This document shows positions 1 to 8,295 of a stretch of 64,000 nucleotides of DNA, in pieces. This stretch comes from DATJZG01 sp035499295. GTDB lineage: Bacteria > Myxococcota > Myxococcia > Myxococcales > Anaeromyxobacteraceae. A model generated the notes under the pieces. That model saw only the letters and a list, made by a program, of their open reading frames with translations, made no database searches and had not been told where the DNA came from. The DNA is taken from contig DATJZG010000140.1 of NCBI GenBank assembly GCA_035499295.1, positions 1 to 64,000 of the forward strand, read 5' to 3'. The number at the start of each line of letters is the position of its first letter. Within the stretch, counting starts at the first letter, position 1. A program made the translations under genes and the position numbers.

Positions 1-1
1 G

Positions 2-1690
2 CTCGGCCTCGCCGTCGCCCTGCTCCTCGCCGCCACCCCCGCTGCGCCCGCTGCTTCCCCGGGGCCGCACTCTTCCCGAGCGCCCGAGAGCGAGGGGACG
101 GGAGTCCTGCAGGGCGACTGGCCCTCCACCCCGTCGGGCAAGAGGGTGTCGATCGACCGCAAGGTCAGGGTGGACGAGGCGCTCCAGAAGATCGCGGACG
201 CCGCCGGCTGGAACCTGGTCGCGAACACCGGGAAGGTGGGAGACGAGACCCTCGTCCTGCACCTGAAGGACGTGCCGGTCGAGGCCGCGCTCCAGGCGGT
301 ACTCTCCGGCACCTCGCTCTCCGCCAGCCGCCGCGGCGACGCGGTGAGCGTGGCCCCGCGCGCGGAGCCGGTGGCGGACGTGCCGGTCCTGTCCGGATTC
401 GACCCTCCCGGCGGGAAGAGGGTCTCGGCCGACTTCACCGACACCCCCGTCGACAAGGCGCTCCAGAAGATCGCCGACGCCGGGGGCTGGTCCATCGTCC
501 TGCCGCCCGGCCTGCGCGGAGCGGTGACCGCCCACTTCCACGGCGCGCCGGCCGAGGAGGCGCTCCGGGCGGTCCTCTCGCAGGAGGGTCTGGCGGCTGC
601 CCGGGAGGGGTCGGTGGTGACGGTCTCGCGGGCCTCCGGGCCGGGCGTCGTCGTCCGCGGCGGCAAGCGCCACTACGTGTTCCGGCTCCCCTCGGTCGAG
701 GGCTCCCTGCCGTCGAAGGAGGAGATCGCCCAGATGAAGGAGGACGCCCGCGAGGCGGCCGAGGAGGCGCGCCAGGCGGCGGAGGAGGCGAGCGCCGACG
801 TGCGCGCCGCGGTGGGCCCGAGGCGGAAGGACCGGGTGCACGCGGGGAACGTCACCGTCGGCCCCGGGGAGAGGCTGCGCGACGTGGTCGCCATCCACGG
901 GAACGTGCGGCTGTCGCCGGGCTCGTCGGCTCGCCAGGTGACCGCGGTGCTCGGCTCCGTGGAACTCGAGCCCGGAGCGACCGTCGAGCAAGAGGCCGTC
1001 GCCGTGGGCGGCAACGTTCACGTGGCGCCGGGAGCCCGCGTGTCGAAGGACGTGGTGAGCGTGGGTGGCGAGGTGGTGATCGACCCGGGCGGAAGCGTGG
1101 ACGGGGAGCAGGTCTCGGTGAGCGTGCCCGGCCTCTCCTCGCTCGTGGGCCTCGCCGGGACGAGCGGGTCGAAGGGCGCCCTCTCCCCTCTCCTCCGGAT
1201 CGCGCACGCGCTCGCCAAGTTCGCGGTCTTCTTCGCCCTGGCGCTCCTCGTCTGGGTCTTCGCACCGCAGCGGCTCGAGGGGGTGACCTCCGCCATCGGC
1301 AAGCAGCCGCTCAAGGTCCTGCTCGCCGGCCTGCTCGGGACCCTCGCCATGCCCGTCCTGACGGTGCTCCTCGTCGTCACCGTGGTCGGCATCCCGCTCA
1401 TCGCGGTCCAGGTGGTCGCGATCCTGGTGGCCGCCATCGTGGGGTACAGCGCCCTCGCGCTCTACGTCGGCCGAGCCTTTCCGGTGGCCTCCGCCAAGGC
1501 GGTCCTGCAACTCGCTCTCGGCACCGCCCTGGTGGTGGTGGTGAGCGAGGTCCCGGTGGTGGGCCCGATGGCGATGGTCTCCGCCTGGCTCCTCGTCTTC
1601 GGCGCGGTCCTGCGCACCCGTTTCGGGCAGGCGAGCGCGGCCTCGCCCATGCCGACCACGCCGGCCGAGCCTCCCCGGCAGGCGGCCTAG
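2..1690 (+). CDS. Envelope protein: two STN-like domains, coiled coil, bactofilin-like beta-helix, C-terminal membrane segments (5' truncated)
   Basis: The frame is open from base 2 and begins inside a hydrophobic Leu/Ala stretch that looks like a signal peptide core, so the true start lies before the window. Two similar modules follow, each with a 'VDKALQKIADAGGW'-type segment and an 'EAALQAVLSG' helix, as in secretin/TonB N-terminal (STN) folds. Next come an acidic Ala/Glu coiled coil (about bases 710-800), a run of short repeats with a V-x-G-N/S-V pattern ending in 'PGA' turns as in polymer-forming bactofilin beta-helices (about 830-1120), then three or four hydrophobic segments (about 1200-1610) and a short polar tail. 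The domain order suggests a periplasm-exposed, inner-membrane-anchored scaffold; this is inferred. I recognise no gene name. It converges on the gene at 1707. Confidence 0.8.
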   Translation, partial: LGLAVALLLAATPAAPAASPGPHSSRAPESEGTGVLQGDWPSTPSGKRVSIDRKVRVDEALQKIADAAGWNLVANTGKVGDETLVLHLKDVPVEAALQAVLSGTSLSASRRGDAVSVAPRAEPVADVPVLSGFDPPGGKRVSADFTDTPVDKALQKIADAGGWSIVLPPGLRGAVTAHFHGAPAEEALRAVLSQEGLAAAREGSVVTVSRASGPGVVVRGGKRHYVFRLPSVEGSLPSKEEIAQMKEDAREAAEEARQAAEEASADVRAAVGPRRKDRVHAGNVTVGPGERLRDVVAIHGNVRLSPGSSARQVTAVLGSVELEPGATVEQEAVAVGGNVHVAPGARVSKDVVSVGGEVVIDPGGSVDGEQVSVSVPGLSSLVGLAGTSGSKGALSPLLRIAHALAKFAVFFALALLVWVFAPQRLEGVTSAIGKQPLKVLLAGLLGTLAMPVLTVLLVVTVVGIPLIAVQVVAILVAAIVGYSALALYVGRAFPVASAKAVLQLALGTALVVVVSEVPVVGPMAMVSAWLLVFGAVLRTRFGQASAASPMPTTPAEPPRQAA

Positions 1691-1706
1691 GGAGCGCCGG
1701 CGCCTG

Positions 1707-3818
1707 CTACCGCTCCCTCCCCGGCCCCCGGGAAGGGAGCCGGGCGAGCGCCTCCACGGCCGCGCGCCGCACGTCCGCGTAGTAGTCGGCCCGCAGCGCC
1801 TCGAGCCAGGCCGAGGCGGGCTCGAAGTGGAGCCGCCCGACCGCGCGCGCCGCGGCGACCCGCACGGACGGGCGATCGCTCGTCAGCTCGGCCTGCAGCG
1901 CCTTGCCGGCCTCCGGCGTGGCGCAGAGCGCGAGCGCCTCGATGGCCTCGGCCCTTCCGACGGCCTGGCGGCGCTCGAGGAGGGAGAGTAGCGGCACCGC
2001 CGCCTCGCGGGTGCCGAGCCGGCCGAGCGCCGCTCCGGCACTGGGAGCGGCCGCCCCCTCGAGGAGAGTGGAGAGGGGCGGCACCGCCTCGGCAGCCCCC
2101 GTCTCCCCGAGCGCGTACGCCACCGCCTCCCTCCACTCCTCCGGATCCGGATCCGCGACCGCGAGCGCCCTCGCGAGCGCCGGCACCCCCTTCGCCCCCT
2201 GCCGCCCGAGCGCGGCGACCGCCGCCCTGCGGACCCCCGGCGAAGGGTCGGCGACGAGCGACGCCATCCGCGCCCGCGCCGCCTCGTCCCCGCAAAGGCC
2301 CACCGCCTCCGCGGCGCCGGCGCGAATGCGGCCGTCCGGGTCGGCGAGGAGCCCTGCGGCCAGGGCCGGCGCCTTATCGGCCTTCAGGCGGGCGAGCGCG
2401 ACGGCGACGGCCGCCATCTCCTCGGCGTCGCCCGGGTCGAGCGGATCGACCCATCTCGGCGTCGCGATCGCACCGTCCCCCTTCCCCCGATCGGGCGGGG
2501 GTCGCAGCGCGACCTCCTCCGCCGCCGGCGGCCCCTTCTCGAACCCGGGCGCCGGCCCCGAGGCCAGCGGGCCGCTCACCCAGGGCTGGCGCGCCTCGCC
2601 GATCCGCTCCTGGAGCGCCTGTGCGCGCCGCTCCAGGACAGGGACCGCGCGCGCGTAGCCGGCGAGGCCGAGCGCCCGGGCCGCGGCCGCCCGCACCGCG
2701 CCGTCCCCGGGCGCCTGCAGGAGCGCGAGAGCGCGGTCGGCGGGCGCCTCCAGCCGATCGGGGGGGAGCCCGAGCGCGCCGAGCGCCGCCAGGGCCGCGA
2801 GCGCGTCGTTGCCGCGCCGGCCGATGCGAGTCGCGAGCGGCCGCTCCGGGCAGTCGCCGCCCGCTGCGCGCGCGCCCCTGCCGGCGAGCGCGGCCACCTG
2901 GGGATCGAGCGTCCGGACCGTGATCTCGCACAGGGCCACGCCCACCTCGGGTGCCCGTGGAAGCGCGAGGAGGGCGTTCACGCAGGCGAGCGCCACGCGC
3001 GACGGGCCCGTCGCCCCCGCCTCGGCCAGGGCCTCGGCGGCCGCCGGGTCCCCGAGGGCCGCGAGCGCGGCCGCGGCGGCCTCGGCGAGCGAGGCATCCC
3101 CCTGGAGGAGCGCGTCCTCGAGCCTCTCCCGCCCGGAGCGATCGCCCGCCCACCCCAGCCCCCGGGCGGCGGCGGCGGCGAGTCGGGAGTCGCGCGCTTT
3201 CGAGTCGGCGAGCGGGAGGAGGAGCTTCACTGCCTCGGCCCGGCCGCTGCGGCCGATCTCCTCGGCGGCGCCGGCACGCTCCGAGCCGGACTTGCCGGCG
3301 AGGCTGCGGGTGTTTCGTTCCCAGAACTGGCGCGCCTCGGCCTCGATCGCCTCCCTGAGGGAGGCCCCCACCGCGGCGAGCGCCATGGCGATCTCGGCCC
3401 TCCCGCCGCTGTCGGCCCGGCCGTACGCCGCTGCGAGCGCCTGGGCGGCCTGCTGCTGCAGCCCGGCGGTGGCGCGGGCGTCGGCTCCGGGCGAAGCGGA
3501 CGAGATGGCTCCGAGCCCCCGAGCGGCGACCGCCACCACCTCCGGGTCGGCGTCGAGCAAGAGCCGCGACAGGCCCTCGATGGCGCGGCTGCCGCCCCGG
3601 GTGGTGAAGGCGCCGGCCGCCGCCTTGCGGACAAGCGGGCTCGGATCCTGCTGCGCCACGAGGAGGACCGCGAGGTCGCCGTCGTCCCGGGCCAACCCGA
3701 GCCTCGAGACCGCCGCCGCGCGCCGCTCCGGGTCGGCGGACTCGAGGTCGCGCCGGGCGCCACCGCCCCCGCAAGCGGCGAGCGCCAGAGCGGCGGCGGC
3801 GAGAGAGGCGCGCCTCAT
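1707..3818 (-). CDS. HEAT-repeat lipoprotein
   Basis: 703 residues from an ATG at 3818 that overlaps the rluB stop as ATGA. The N-terminus is a short basic and hydrophobic signal ending in 'ALAAC', a lipobox, so it should be a lipoprotein. The rest is Ala/Leu/Arg-rich repeats of about 30 residues in the HEAT/PBS-lyase pattern ('DPSPLVRKAAAGAF', 'DPDGRIRAGAAEAVG', 'DPSPGVRRAAVAALG'), forming an alpha-solenoid for protein contacts. A middle segment (about residues 390-450) is less repetitive. No enzymatic motif is visible. As the last gene of the trpS-scpA-scpB-rluB train its function is unknown; HEAT lipoproteins are common in myxobacteria. An upstream in-frame extension to 4106 exists but would cover the signal peptide and the rluB coding region, so I reject it. 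Confidence 0.85.
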   Translation of the reverse strand: MRRASLAAAALALAACGGGGARRDLESADPERRAAAVSRLGLARDDGDLAVLLVAQQDPSPLVRKAAAGAFTTRGGSRAIEGLSRLLLDADPEVVAVAARGLGAISSASPGADARATAGLQQQAAQALAAAYGRADSGGRAEIAMALAAVGASLREAIEAEARQFWERNTRSLAGKSGSERAGAAEEIGRSGRAEAVKLLLPLADSKARDSRLAAAAARGLGWAGDRSGRERLEDALLQGDASLAEAAAAALAALGDPAAAEALAEAGATGPSRVALACVNALLALPRAPEVGVALCEITVRTLDPQVAALAGRGARAAGGDCPERPLATRIGRRGNDALAALAALGALGLPPDRLEAPADRALALLQAPGDGAVRAAAARALGLAGYARAVPVLERRAQALQERIGEARQPWVSGPLASGPAPGFEKGPPAAEEVALRPPPDRGKGDGAIATPRWVDPLDPGDAEEMAAVAVALARLKADKAPALAAGLLADPDGRIRAGAAEAVGLCGDEAARARMASLVADPSPGVRRAAVAALGRQGAKGVPALARALAVADPDPEEWREAVAYALGETGAAEAVPPLSTLLEGAAAPSAGAALGRLGTREAAVPLLSLLERRQAVGRAEAIEALALCATPEAGKALQAELTSDRPSVRVAAARAVGRLHFEPASAWLEALRADYYADVRRAAVEALARLPSRGPGRER
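1712..1740. terminator. Candidate hairpin between convergent genes
   Basis: Arms 1712-1724 and 1728-1740 pair over 13 positions with one mismatch around a CCC loop. It lies between the stop of the upstream plus-strand gene (1690) and inside the last codons of the convergent HEAT-repeat gene. No T-tract follows on either strand, so it is only a candidate bidirectional terminator. Confidence 0.4.
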
Positions 3819-4684
3819 CGGCGCTTCCTCGCGCCCCGACCGCGCATCGCCCGGGGGGATCGTTCCGGCTGGGGGGCCGGCTGGGGGGCCGGGGCGCCGT
3901 GGCCGTGCCGCCGTGCCGCCTTGGGCAGCTCCCCTGCCGGCAGGCGCGCGGGGGCCTCTCCCGGGGCGAGGCCTGCCGAGCGGCGCAGGAGCGCCACCTC
4001 GTCCTCCCCGAGCTCGCGGAACTCCCCCGGCCGCAGACGGGCTACCGTGACCCCTCCGAACTCGGGGCGGAACAGGCGCAGAACGTTCAGGCCCACCGAC
4101 TCGCACAGTCGCTTCACCAGGTGCCGGCGGCCCTCCCCCACGACCACTCGGATCCAGGTGTTCTTGTCGGCCCGCTCGTGGACGGCGCTTTCGAGCGCGC
4201 GGGCCGGCCCGTCGTCGAGGCGGACCCCCGAGGCCATTCGCTCCAGGGCCCCCGCCGGGGGGTCCCCCTTCACCTTGACGAGGTAGGTGCGCCGGTGGCC
4301 GTAGCGCGGGTGGGCGAGGCGGTTCGCGAGTTCCCCGTCCGTGGTGAAGAGGAGCGCCCCCTCGGCGTCCCAGTCGAGCCTCCCCACCGGGAAGACCCGC
4401 TCGGAGACGCCGCGCAGGTACTCGAGGGCGGTGGGCCGCCCCTGCGGATCGGAGAGGGTGGTGACGCAGCCGGGCGGCTTGTAGAGGAGGAGGTAGCGGG
4501 GGCTGTCTCCCCTTCGGACCTCGCGCCCGTCGACGGTGACCCGGTCGGCGGGAGAGACCTGGATGCCTTGCGCCTGCACCACCGCCCCGTTCACCGAGAC
4601 GCGCCCGGCGGCGATCATCTCCTCCGCCTTGCGCCGGGAAGCCACCCCCGCGGCGGCGAGGAACTTCTGGAGCCGCTCCTTCAC
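3815..4684 (-). CDS. rluB: Large-subunit rRNA pseudouridine synthase, RluB family
   Basis: 289 residues. RluB converts a uridine of 23S rRNA helix 80 to pseudouridine. An S4 RNA-binding domain occupies about residues 1-60 ('RLQKFLAAAGVASRRKAEE'), followed by the RsuA/RluB catalytic domain with 'GRLDWDAEGALLFTTDG', in which Asp104 is the predicted nucleophile. A 'LYKPPG' motif and 'GEGRRHLVKRL' also fit the family. The C-terminal tail (about 235-289) is basic, Pro/Ala-rich and probably disordered. The start overlaps the scpB stop by four bases (ATGA), and scpA-scpB-rluB is a common bacterial gene order, which supports the call. RsuA/RluE/RluF relatives are possible but less likely from context. 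Confidence 0.93.
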   Translation of the reverse strand: MKERLQKFLAAAGVASRRKAEEMIAAGRVSVNGAVVQAQGIQVSPADRVTVDGREVRRGDSPRYLLLYKPPGCVTTLSDPQGRPTALEYLRGVSERVFPVGRLDWDAEGALLFTTDGELANRLAHPRYGHRRTYLVKVKGDPPAGALERMASGVRLDDGPARALESAVHERADKNTWIRVVVGEGRRHLVKRLCESVGLNVLRLFRPEFGGVTVARLRPGEFRELGEDEVALLRRSAGLAPGEAPARLPAGELPKAARRHGHGAPAPQPAPQPERSPRAMRGRGARKRR

Positions 4685-5643
4685 CCGGCCCCGCCGGAGC
4701 CGGCGGCAGGGTCCGGCTCGGGCTCGGGCCGCTCCTGCTCGAGAGCCGAGGTAGCCGCCTGGCTGCGCTCCTCGGCGCGCTCCATCGCCTGCTCCAGCTC
4801 CTCGAGCGCGGCGTCCCCCTCCTCGCGCTTCTGCTCGAGCGCGGCGCGCAGGTTCGGATCGGCGAGCTCGGCCACGAGCCCCTCCAGCTGCGGCGCCGCC
4901 GGCGCCGGCGTCTCCTTCTCGACGATCTCGCGGTGCTCCTCGCTCAGCTCGTGGAACTCGCGCAGGGTCGGAAGCGAGGCCAGATCCTTCAGGGCGAAGA
5001 ACTCCAGGAACTCGCGGGTGGTGCCGTAGAGAATGGGGCGCCCCGGCTCCTCCTTCTTGCCCAGGATCTTGATGAGGCGCCGCTCGAGGAGGGCCTTCAC
5101 CACCGCGCCCGAGTCGACTCCCCTCACCTCCTCGATCTCCGGCCTCGTCACCGGCTGGCGATAGGCGACGATGGCGAGCGTCTCCAAGGCCGCCCGGGTG
5201 AGCCGCTGCGGCTTGACCCGGAGGAAGCGGCGCGCGAACTCAGCAGTGTCCGGCGCGGTGCGCAGCTGCCACCCTCCTGCCACCTCGTGCAGCACGATGC
5301 CGCAAACCCCCTCGCGGTAGTGGCCGGCGAGGTCCTCGAAGATCTTCTTCACCCGGTCGCGCTCCAGCCCGGTCGTCTGGCGCACCTCCTCGCAGCTGAG
5401 GGGCCGCTCGGCGAGGAAGAGCAGCGCTTCCACGATGGCCCGGGCCCGCTCCGCCGAGATGCGCCTCGCCTGGGCGGCGAGCTTCTCGAAGGGCTCGTCT
5501 CGCTCGGCCCCCGCCTCCGGCAAGTCGATGGAGGCGGCCTCCACCTCGTCGAGGGAGGGGTCGGCCTTCGCCTCCTCCGCCGACTGCAGGTCCCGCAGCT
5601 CCTCCGGCGACGGGCCGGGCCCGGGCCCCTGGTTCTCGGTCAT
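4681..5643 (-). CDS. scpB: Segregation and condensation protein B
   Basis: 320 residues, longer than the usual 190-250 because of an acidic N-terminal region (1-60) and a Glu/Pro-rich C-terminal tail (about 235-320). The core (about 60-230) has the paired winged-helix pattern of ScpB: 'RAIVEALLFLAERPLSCEEV', 'LETLAIVAYRQPVTRPEIEEVRG' split over the two domains, and 'ILYGTTREFLEFF'. ScpB binds ScpA and with SMC forms the bacterial condensin that organises newly replicated DNA. The start overlaps the scpA stop (ATGA), giving translational coupling of the two partners. No smc gene is in the window. Confidence 0.94.
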   Translation of the reverse strand: MTENQGPGPGPSPEELRDLQSAEEAKADPSLDEVEAASIDLPEAGAERDEPFEKLAAQARRISAERARAIVEALLFLAERPLSCEEVRQTTGLERDRVKKIFEDLAGHYREGVCGIVLHEVAGGWQLRTAPDTAEFARRFLRVKPQRLTRAALETLAIVAYRQPVTRPEIEEVRGVDSGAVVKALLERRLIKILGKKEEPGRPILYGTTREFLEFFALKDLASLPTLREFHELSEEHREIVEKETPAPAAPQLEGLVAELADPNLRAALEQKREEGDAALEELEQAMERAEERSQAATSALEQERPEPEPDPAAGSGGAG

Positions 5644-6509
5644 CGGTACTCCTCCACCCCTTCCGGCCCCGAGAAGCCGCTCCCCAGGGTCTCGCTCGCC
5701 TCCACCACGATCTCCCCTCCCGCCCCGCTCTCGCCGGCCGCCTCCTGGAACACCCGGAGGAGCCGCAGCCGCGCCATCTCCAGCACCGCCAGGAAGGTGG
5801 CGATGACCGCGGTGCGCCCGGCCGCCCCGGCGGCCCCGAGCAGGTCCGCGAAGGAGGCGCGCCGCCGCGTCCGGAGGATCTCCGCCACCCGGCTGATGGC
5901 GTCGGTGATGGAGAGGCGGTCGCCGGCGACCTCGTGGGCCGCCTCGGGGGAGGCGTGGGCGAGCGCCCGGTCGAGCGCCTCGATGAGCTTGAACACCGAG
6001 ATCTCCGCCAGGCCGTCGGGCCCTTCCGGCTGGGCCACCTTGGGAGCGCGGGCGCGCCGCGCGAAGACGTCGCGATCGAGGATGTCGTGGCGCCCGAGCT
6101 CCTCGGCGGCCTCCTTGTACTTCTGGTACTCGAGCAGCCGTCGCACCAGCTCGGCGCGGGGATCGCCTTCGTCCTCGGTGGCCTCGGCGTCGTCGGCCAC
6201 CTCGGTGCGGGGGAGAAGGAGCTTCGACTTCATCAGCATGAGCTGGGCGGCCATGGGGAGGAACTCCCCCGCCACGTCGATGTCGAGCTCTCGCAGCGCC
6301 TCGAGCGTCCCCAGGTAGGCCTCGGTGATGCGGGCGATGGGGATGTCGAAGAGGTCGACCTCGTGCTCCTTCACGAGGTGCAGGAGGAGGTCGAGGGGTC
6401 CCTCGAAGGGCGGTTCCCCGTCGCGGACCGGCGGCAGGGTCACGCGGAACGGCTGCGGGGGCGAGGGCTCGCCCGCGACGGCGCCGGAAGGTGTCGTGTC
6501 CCTCGTCAT
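5640..6509 (-). CDS. scpA: Segregation and condensation protein A (kleisin)
   Basis: 289 residues from an ATG at 6509. The protein shows the kleisin signature 'FEGPLDLLLHLVKEHEVDLFDI' (split: 'FEGPLDLLLHLV', 'EVDLFDIPIARITEAYL'), the 'GEFLPMAAQLMLMKSKLLLP' helix and a C-terminal winged helix, as in ScpA. ScpA bridges the two SMC heads and recruits ScpB. An upstream in-frame extension to 7985 runs antisense-free through trpS in another frame and carries Pro/Arg-rich out-of-frame composition, so I set the start at the first conserved Met. It lies 29 bases downstream of trpS on the same strand and overlaps scpB by four bases. Confidence 0.94.
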   Translation of the reverse strand: MTRDTTPSGAVAGEPSPPQPFRVTLPPVRDGEPPFEGPLDLLLHLVKEHEVDLFDIPIARITEAYLGTLEALRELDIDVAGEFLPMAAQLMLMKSKLLLPRTEVADDAEATEDEGDPRAELVRRLLEYQKYKEAAEELGRHDILDRDVFARRARAPKVAQPEGPDGLAEISVFKLIEALDRALAHASPEAAHEVAGDRLSITDAISRVAEILRTRRRASFADLLGAAGAAGRTAVIATFLAVLEMARLRLLRVFQEAAGESGAGGEIVVEASETLGSGFSGPEGVEEYR

Positions 6510-6538
6510 CCGCGCCGACCTCGGCCTCCTCCCCGCGC

Positions 6539-7543
6539 CTAGAGGTTCAGGTCGAGGCTCATCGCCTTGCGGACCTGCTCCATGGTGCGAGCGGCCTCTT
6601 CCCGCGCGCGCCGGTTCCCGTCGCGGACCACGTCGAGGACGTCGTCCGGGCGCGCGAGCAGCGACTCGCGGCGCTCCCGCAGGCGCTCCTGGTCGGGCAC
6701 GAGCTTCTCGAGCAGCTTCCTCTTGCAGTCCACGCAGCCGATGCCGGCGCTGCGGCAGTTCGAGTCCACCCAGGCGACCGTGTCCGGCTCGCTGTAGATG
6801 CGGTGCAGGTAGAAGATCCCGCACACCTCGGGGTTGCCGGGGTCCTGGCGGCGCTTGCGCGCCGGGTCGGTGACCGCCCCCATGATCTTCTTGGTGGTCG
6901 ACTCGGCGCTCTCGCCGAGCTCGATGGCATTCCCGTAGCTCTTCGACATCTTGCGCCCGTCGATGCCCACCACCTTGGCGGCTTCGGTGAGCAGCGGCTT
7001 CGGCTCCGGGAAGACGTCGCCGTAGTGGTGGTTGAACTTGCGCGCGATCTCGCGGGTGAGCTCGAGGTGAGTGACCTGGTCCGCCCCCACCGGCACGTGG
7101 GTCGCCTTGTAGAGGATGATGTCGGCGGCCATGAGCACCGGGTACCCGAGGAAGCCGTAGAGGGCGAGGTCCCGGTCGGTGATCTGCTCGCGCATCTCCT
7201 TGTAGGAGGGGGAGCGCTCGAGCCACCCGAGCGGCGTGATCATGCCGAGGAGCAGGTAGAGCTCGGCGTGCTCCTTCACCTGGCTCTGGATGAAGAGGAT
7301 CGACCTCTTCGGATCGATTCCGGCAGCGAGGAAGTCCACGAACATCTCGAGCTCGGCCTGCTTCAGCTTCTCGGTCTCGTGGTAGCTCGTGGTGAGAGCG
7401 TGCCAGTCGGCACTGAAGAAATGGCACCTCGCCTGATCCTGGAGCTTGAGCCAGTTGGCGATGGCCCCGTGGAGGTGGCCGATGTGGAGGCGCCCGGTGG
7501 GGCGCATGCCGGAGACGACGATGGGGAGCTTGGGGTCGGGCAT
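6539..7543 (-). CDS. trpS: Tryptophan--tRNA ligase
   Basis: 334 residues, class I aminoacyl-tRNA synthetase that charges tRNA-Trp. The HIGH signature is at residues 20-23 ('GRLHIGHLHG') and KMSKS at 198-202. Beyond KMSKS there is a cysteine pattern Cys241-x21-Cys263-x6-Cys270-x2-Cys273 that closely resembles the [4Fe-4S]-binding motif described in Thermotoga maritima TrpRS (C-x22-C-x6-C-x2-C). All four cysteines are confirmed in the nucleotide sequence. The gene starts three bases after the M50 protease stop, so the two are probably cotranscribed. The enzyme call is certain; the cluster is inference. Confidence 0.97.
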   Translation of the reverse strand: MPDPKLPIVVSGMRPTGRLHIGHLHGAIANWLKLQDQARCHFFSADWHALTTSYHETEKLKQAELEMFVDFLAAGIDPKRSILFIQSQVKEHAELYLLLGMITPLGWLERSPSYKEMREQITDRDLALYGFLGYPVLMAADIILYKATHVPVGADQVTHLELTREIARKFNHHYGDVFPEPKPLLTEAAKVVGIDGRKMSKSYGNAIELGESAESTTKKIMGAVTDPARKRRQDPGNPEVCGIFYLHRIYSEPDTVAWVDSNCRSAGIGCVDCKRKLLEKLVPDQERLRERRESLLARPDDVLDVVRDGNRRAREEAARTMEQVRKAMSLDLNL

Positions 7544-7546
7544 GGG

Positions 7547-8200
7547 TCACACGATGGCGCGCAGGAGTCGATCGAGGATGCTGATCCCGGCGCCGATGGG
7601 GACGGCGATGATCCTCCAGCCCAGGAAGACGATGGCGAGGAGCAGGAAGGGCGCGAAGCGCGAGAACGCCTCCCACTGGGGGCGGAGCCTCGAGGGCAGG
7701 AGCGCGTCGACGACGCGGCTCCCGTCGAGCGGGGGGAGCGGGAGCATGTTGAAGACCGCGAGCGCTACGTTCATCTGGATGGAGATCTCGAGGAAGGCGA
7801 CGACACCATGGACCTGGTCGGCGGTGTCGGGCGCGAAGCGGTAGAGGAGGCCGAGCGCCACGGTGGAGAGGACGGCCATCCCGACGTTGGCGAGCGGGCC
7901 GGCGAGGGAGGTGAACATCATGCCCGTCGTCATCCGGATCTCCCGGCGGAAGCGGGCCGGGTTCACCGGGACCGGGCGGGCCCACCCGAACGGAACTCCC
8001 AGCAGCGGAAGGAGGAAGGTCCCGATGGGGTCCGCGTGCGCGAGCGGGTTCAGGGTGAGGCGGCCGAGCCGCTCCGCCGTGTCGTCCCCGAGTCGGCGAG
8101 CCACCCAGCCATGGGCGAACTCGTGCACCGTGAGGGAGAGCAGCAGGACGGGCAGGTAGAGGAGCAGCCGCTGGAGGATGCCCTGAAGGGAGAGATCCAA
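7547..8200 (-). CDS. Site-2 protease-family (M50) membrane metalloprotease
   Basis: About 217 residues from a TTG at 8200, preceded by a GAGG motif. The zinc motif HExxH is at residues 26-30 ('TVHEFAHGW') inside the first membrane helix, and 'NMLPLPPLDGSRVVDALLP' supplies the distal NPDG-like Asp. Five or so hydrophobic helices follow. This is the short SpoIVFB/Rv-like M50 subgroup that lacks a PDZ domain; its substrates are unknown, and intramembrane cleavage is inferred from the family. A GTG at 8299, overlapping the xerD stop as GTGA, gives an alternative 250-residue start, but the added 33 residues are Arg-rich and not family-like. It lies between xerD and trpS in the same operon. Confidence 0.85.
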   Translation of the reverse strand: MDLSLQGILQRLLLYLPVLLLSLTVHEFAHGWVARRLGDDTAERLGRLTLNPLAHADPIGTFLLPLLGVPFGWARPVPVNPARFRREIRMTTGMMFTSLAGPLANVGMAVLSTVALGLLYRFAPDTADQVHGVVAFLEISIQMNVALAVFNMLPLPPLDGSRVVDALLPSRLRPQWEAFSRFAPFLLLAIVFLGWRIIAVPIGAGISILDRLLRAIV

Positions 8201-8295
8201 AGGAAACCTCGGAAGGAAGGACGGTTGAGTAACACCGCGCGCTCGAAGGGTCAACGAGCGCGGGCGGCGAACCGCTGACCGCGCCCCAAGGCCCC

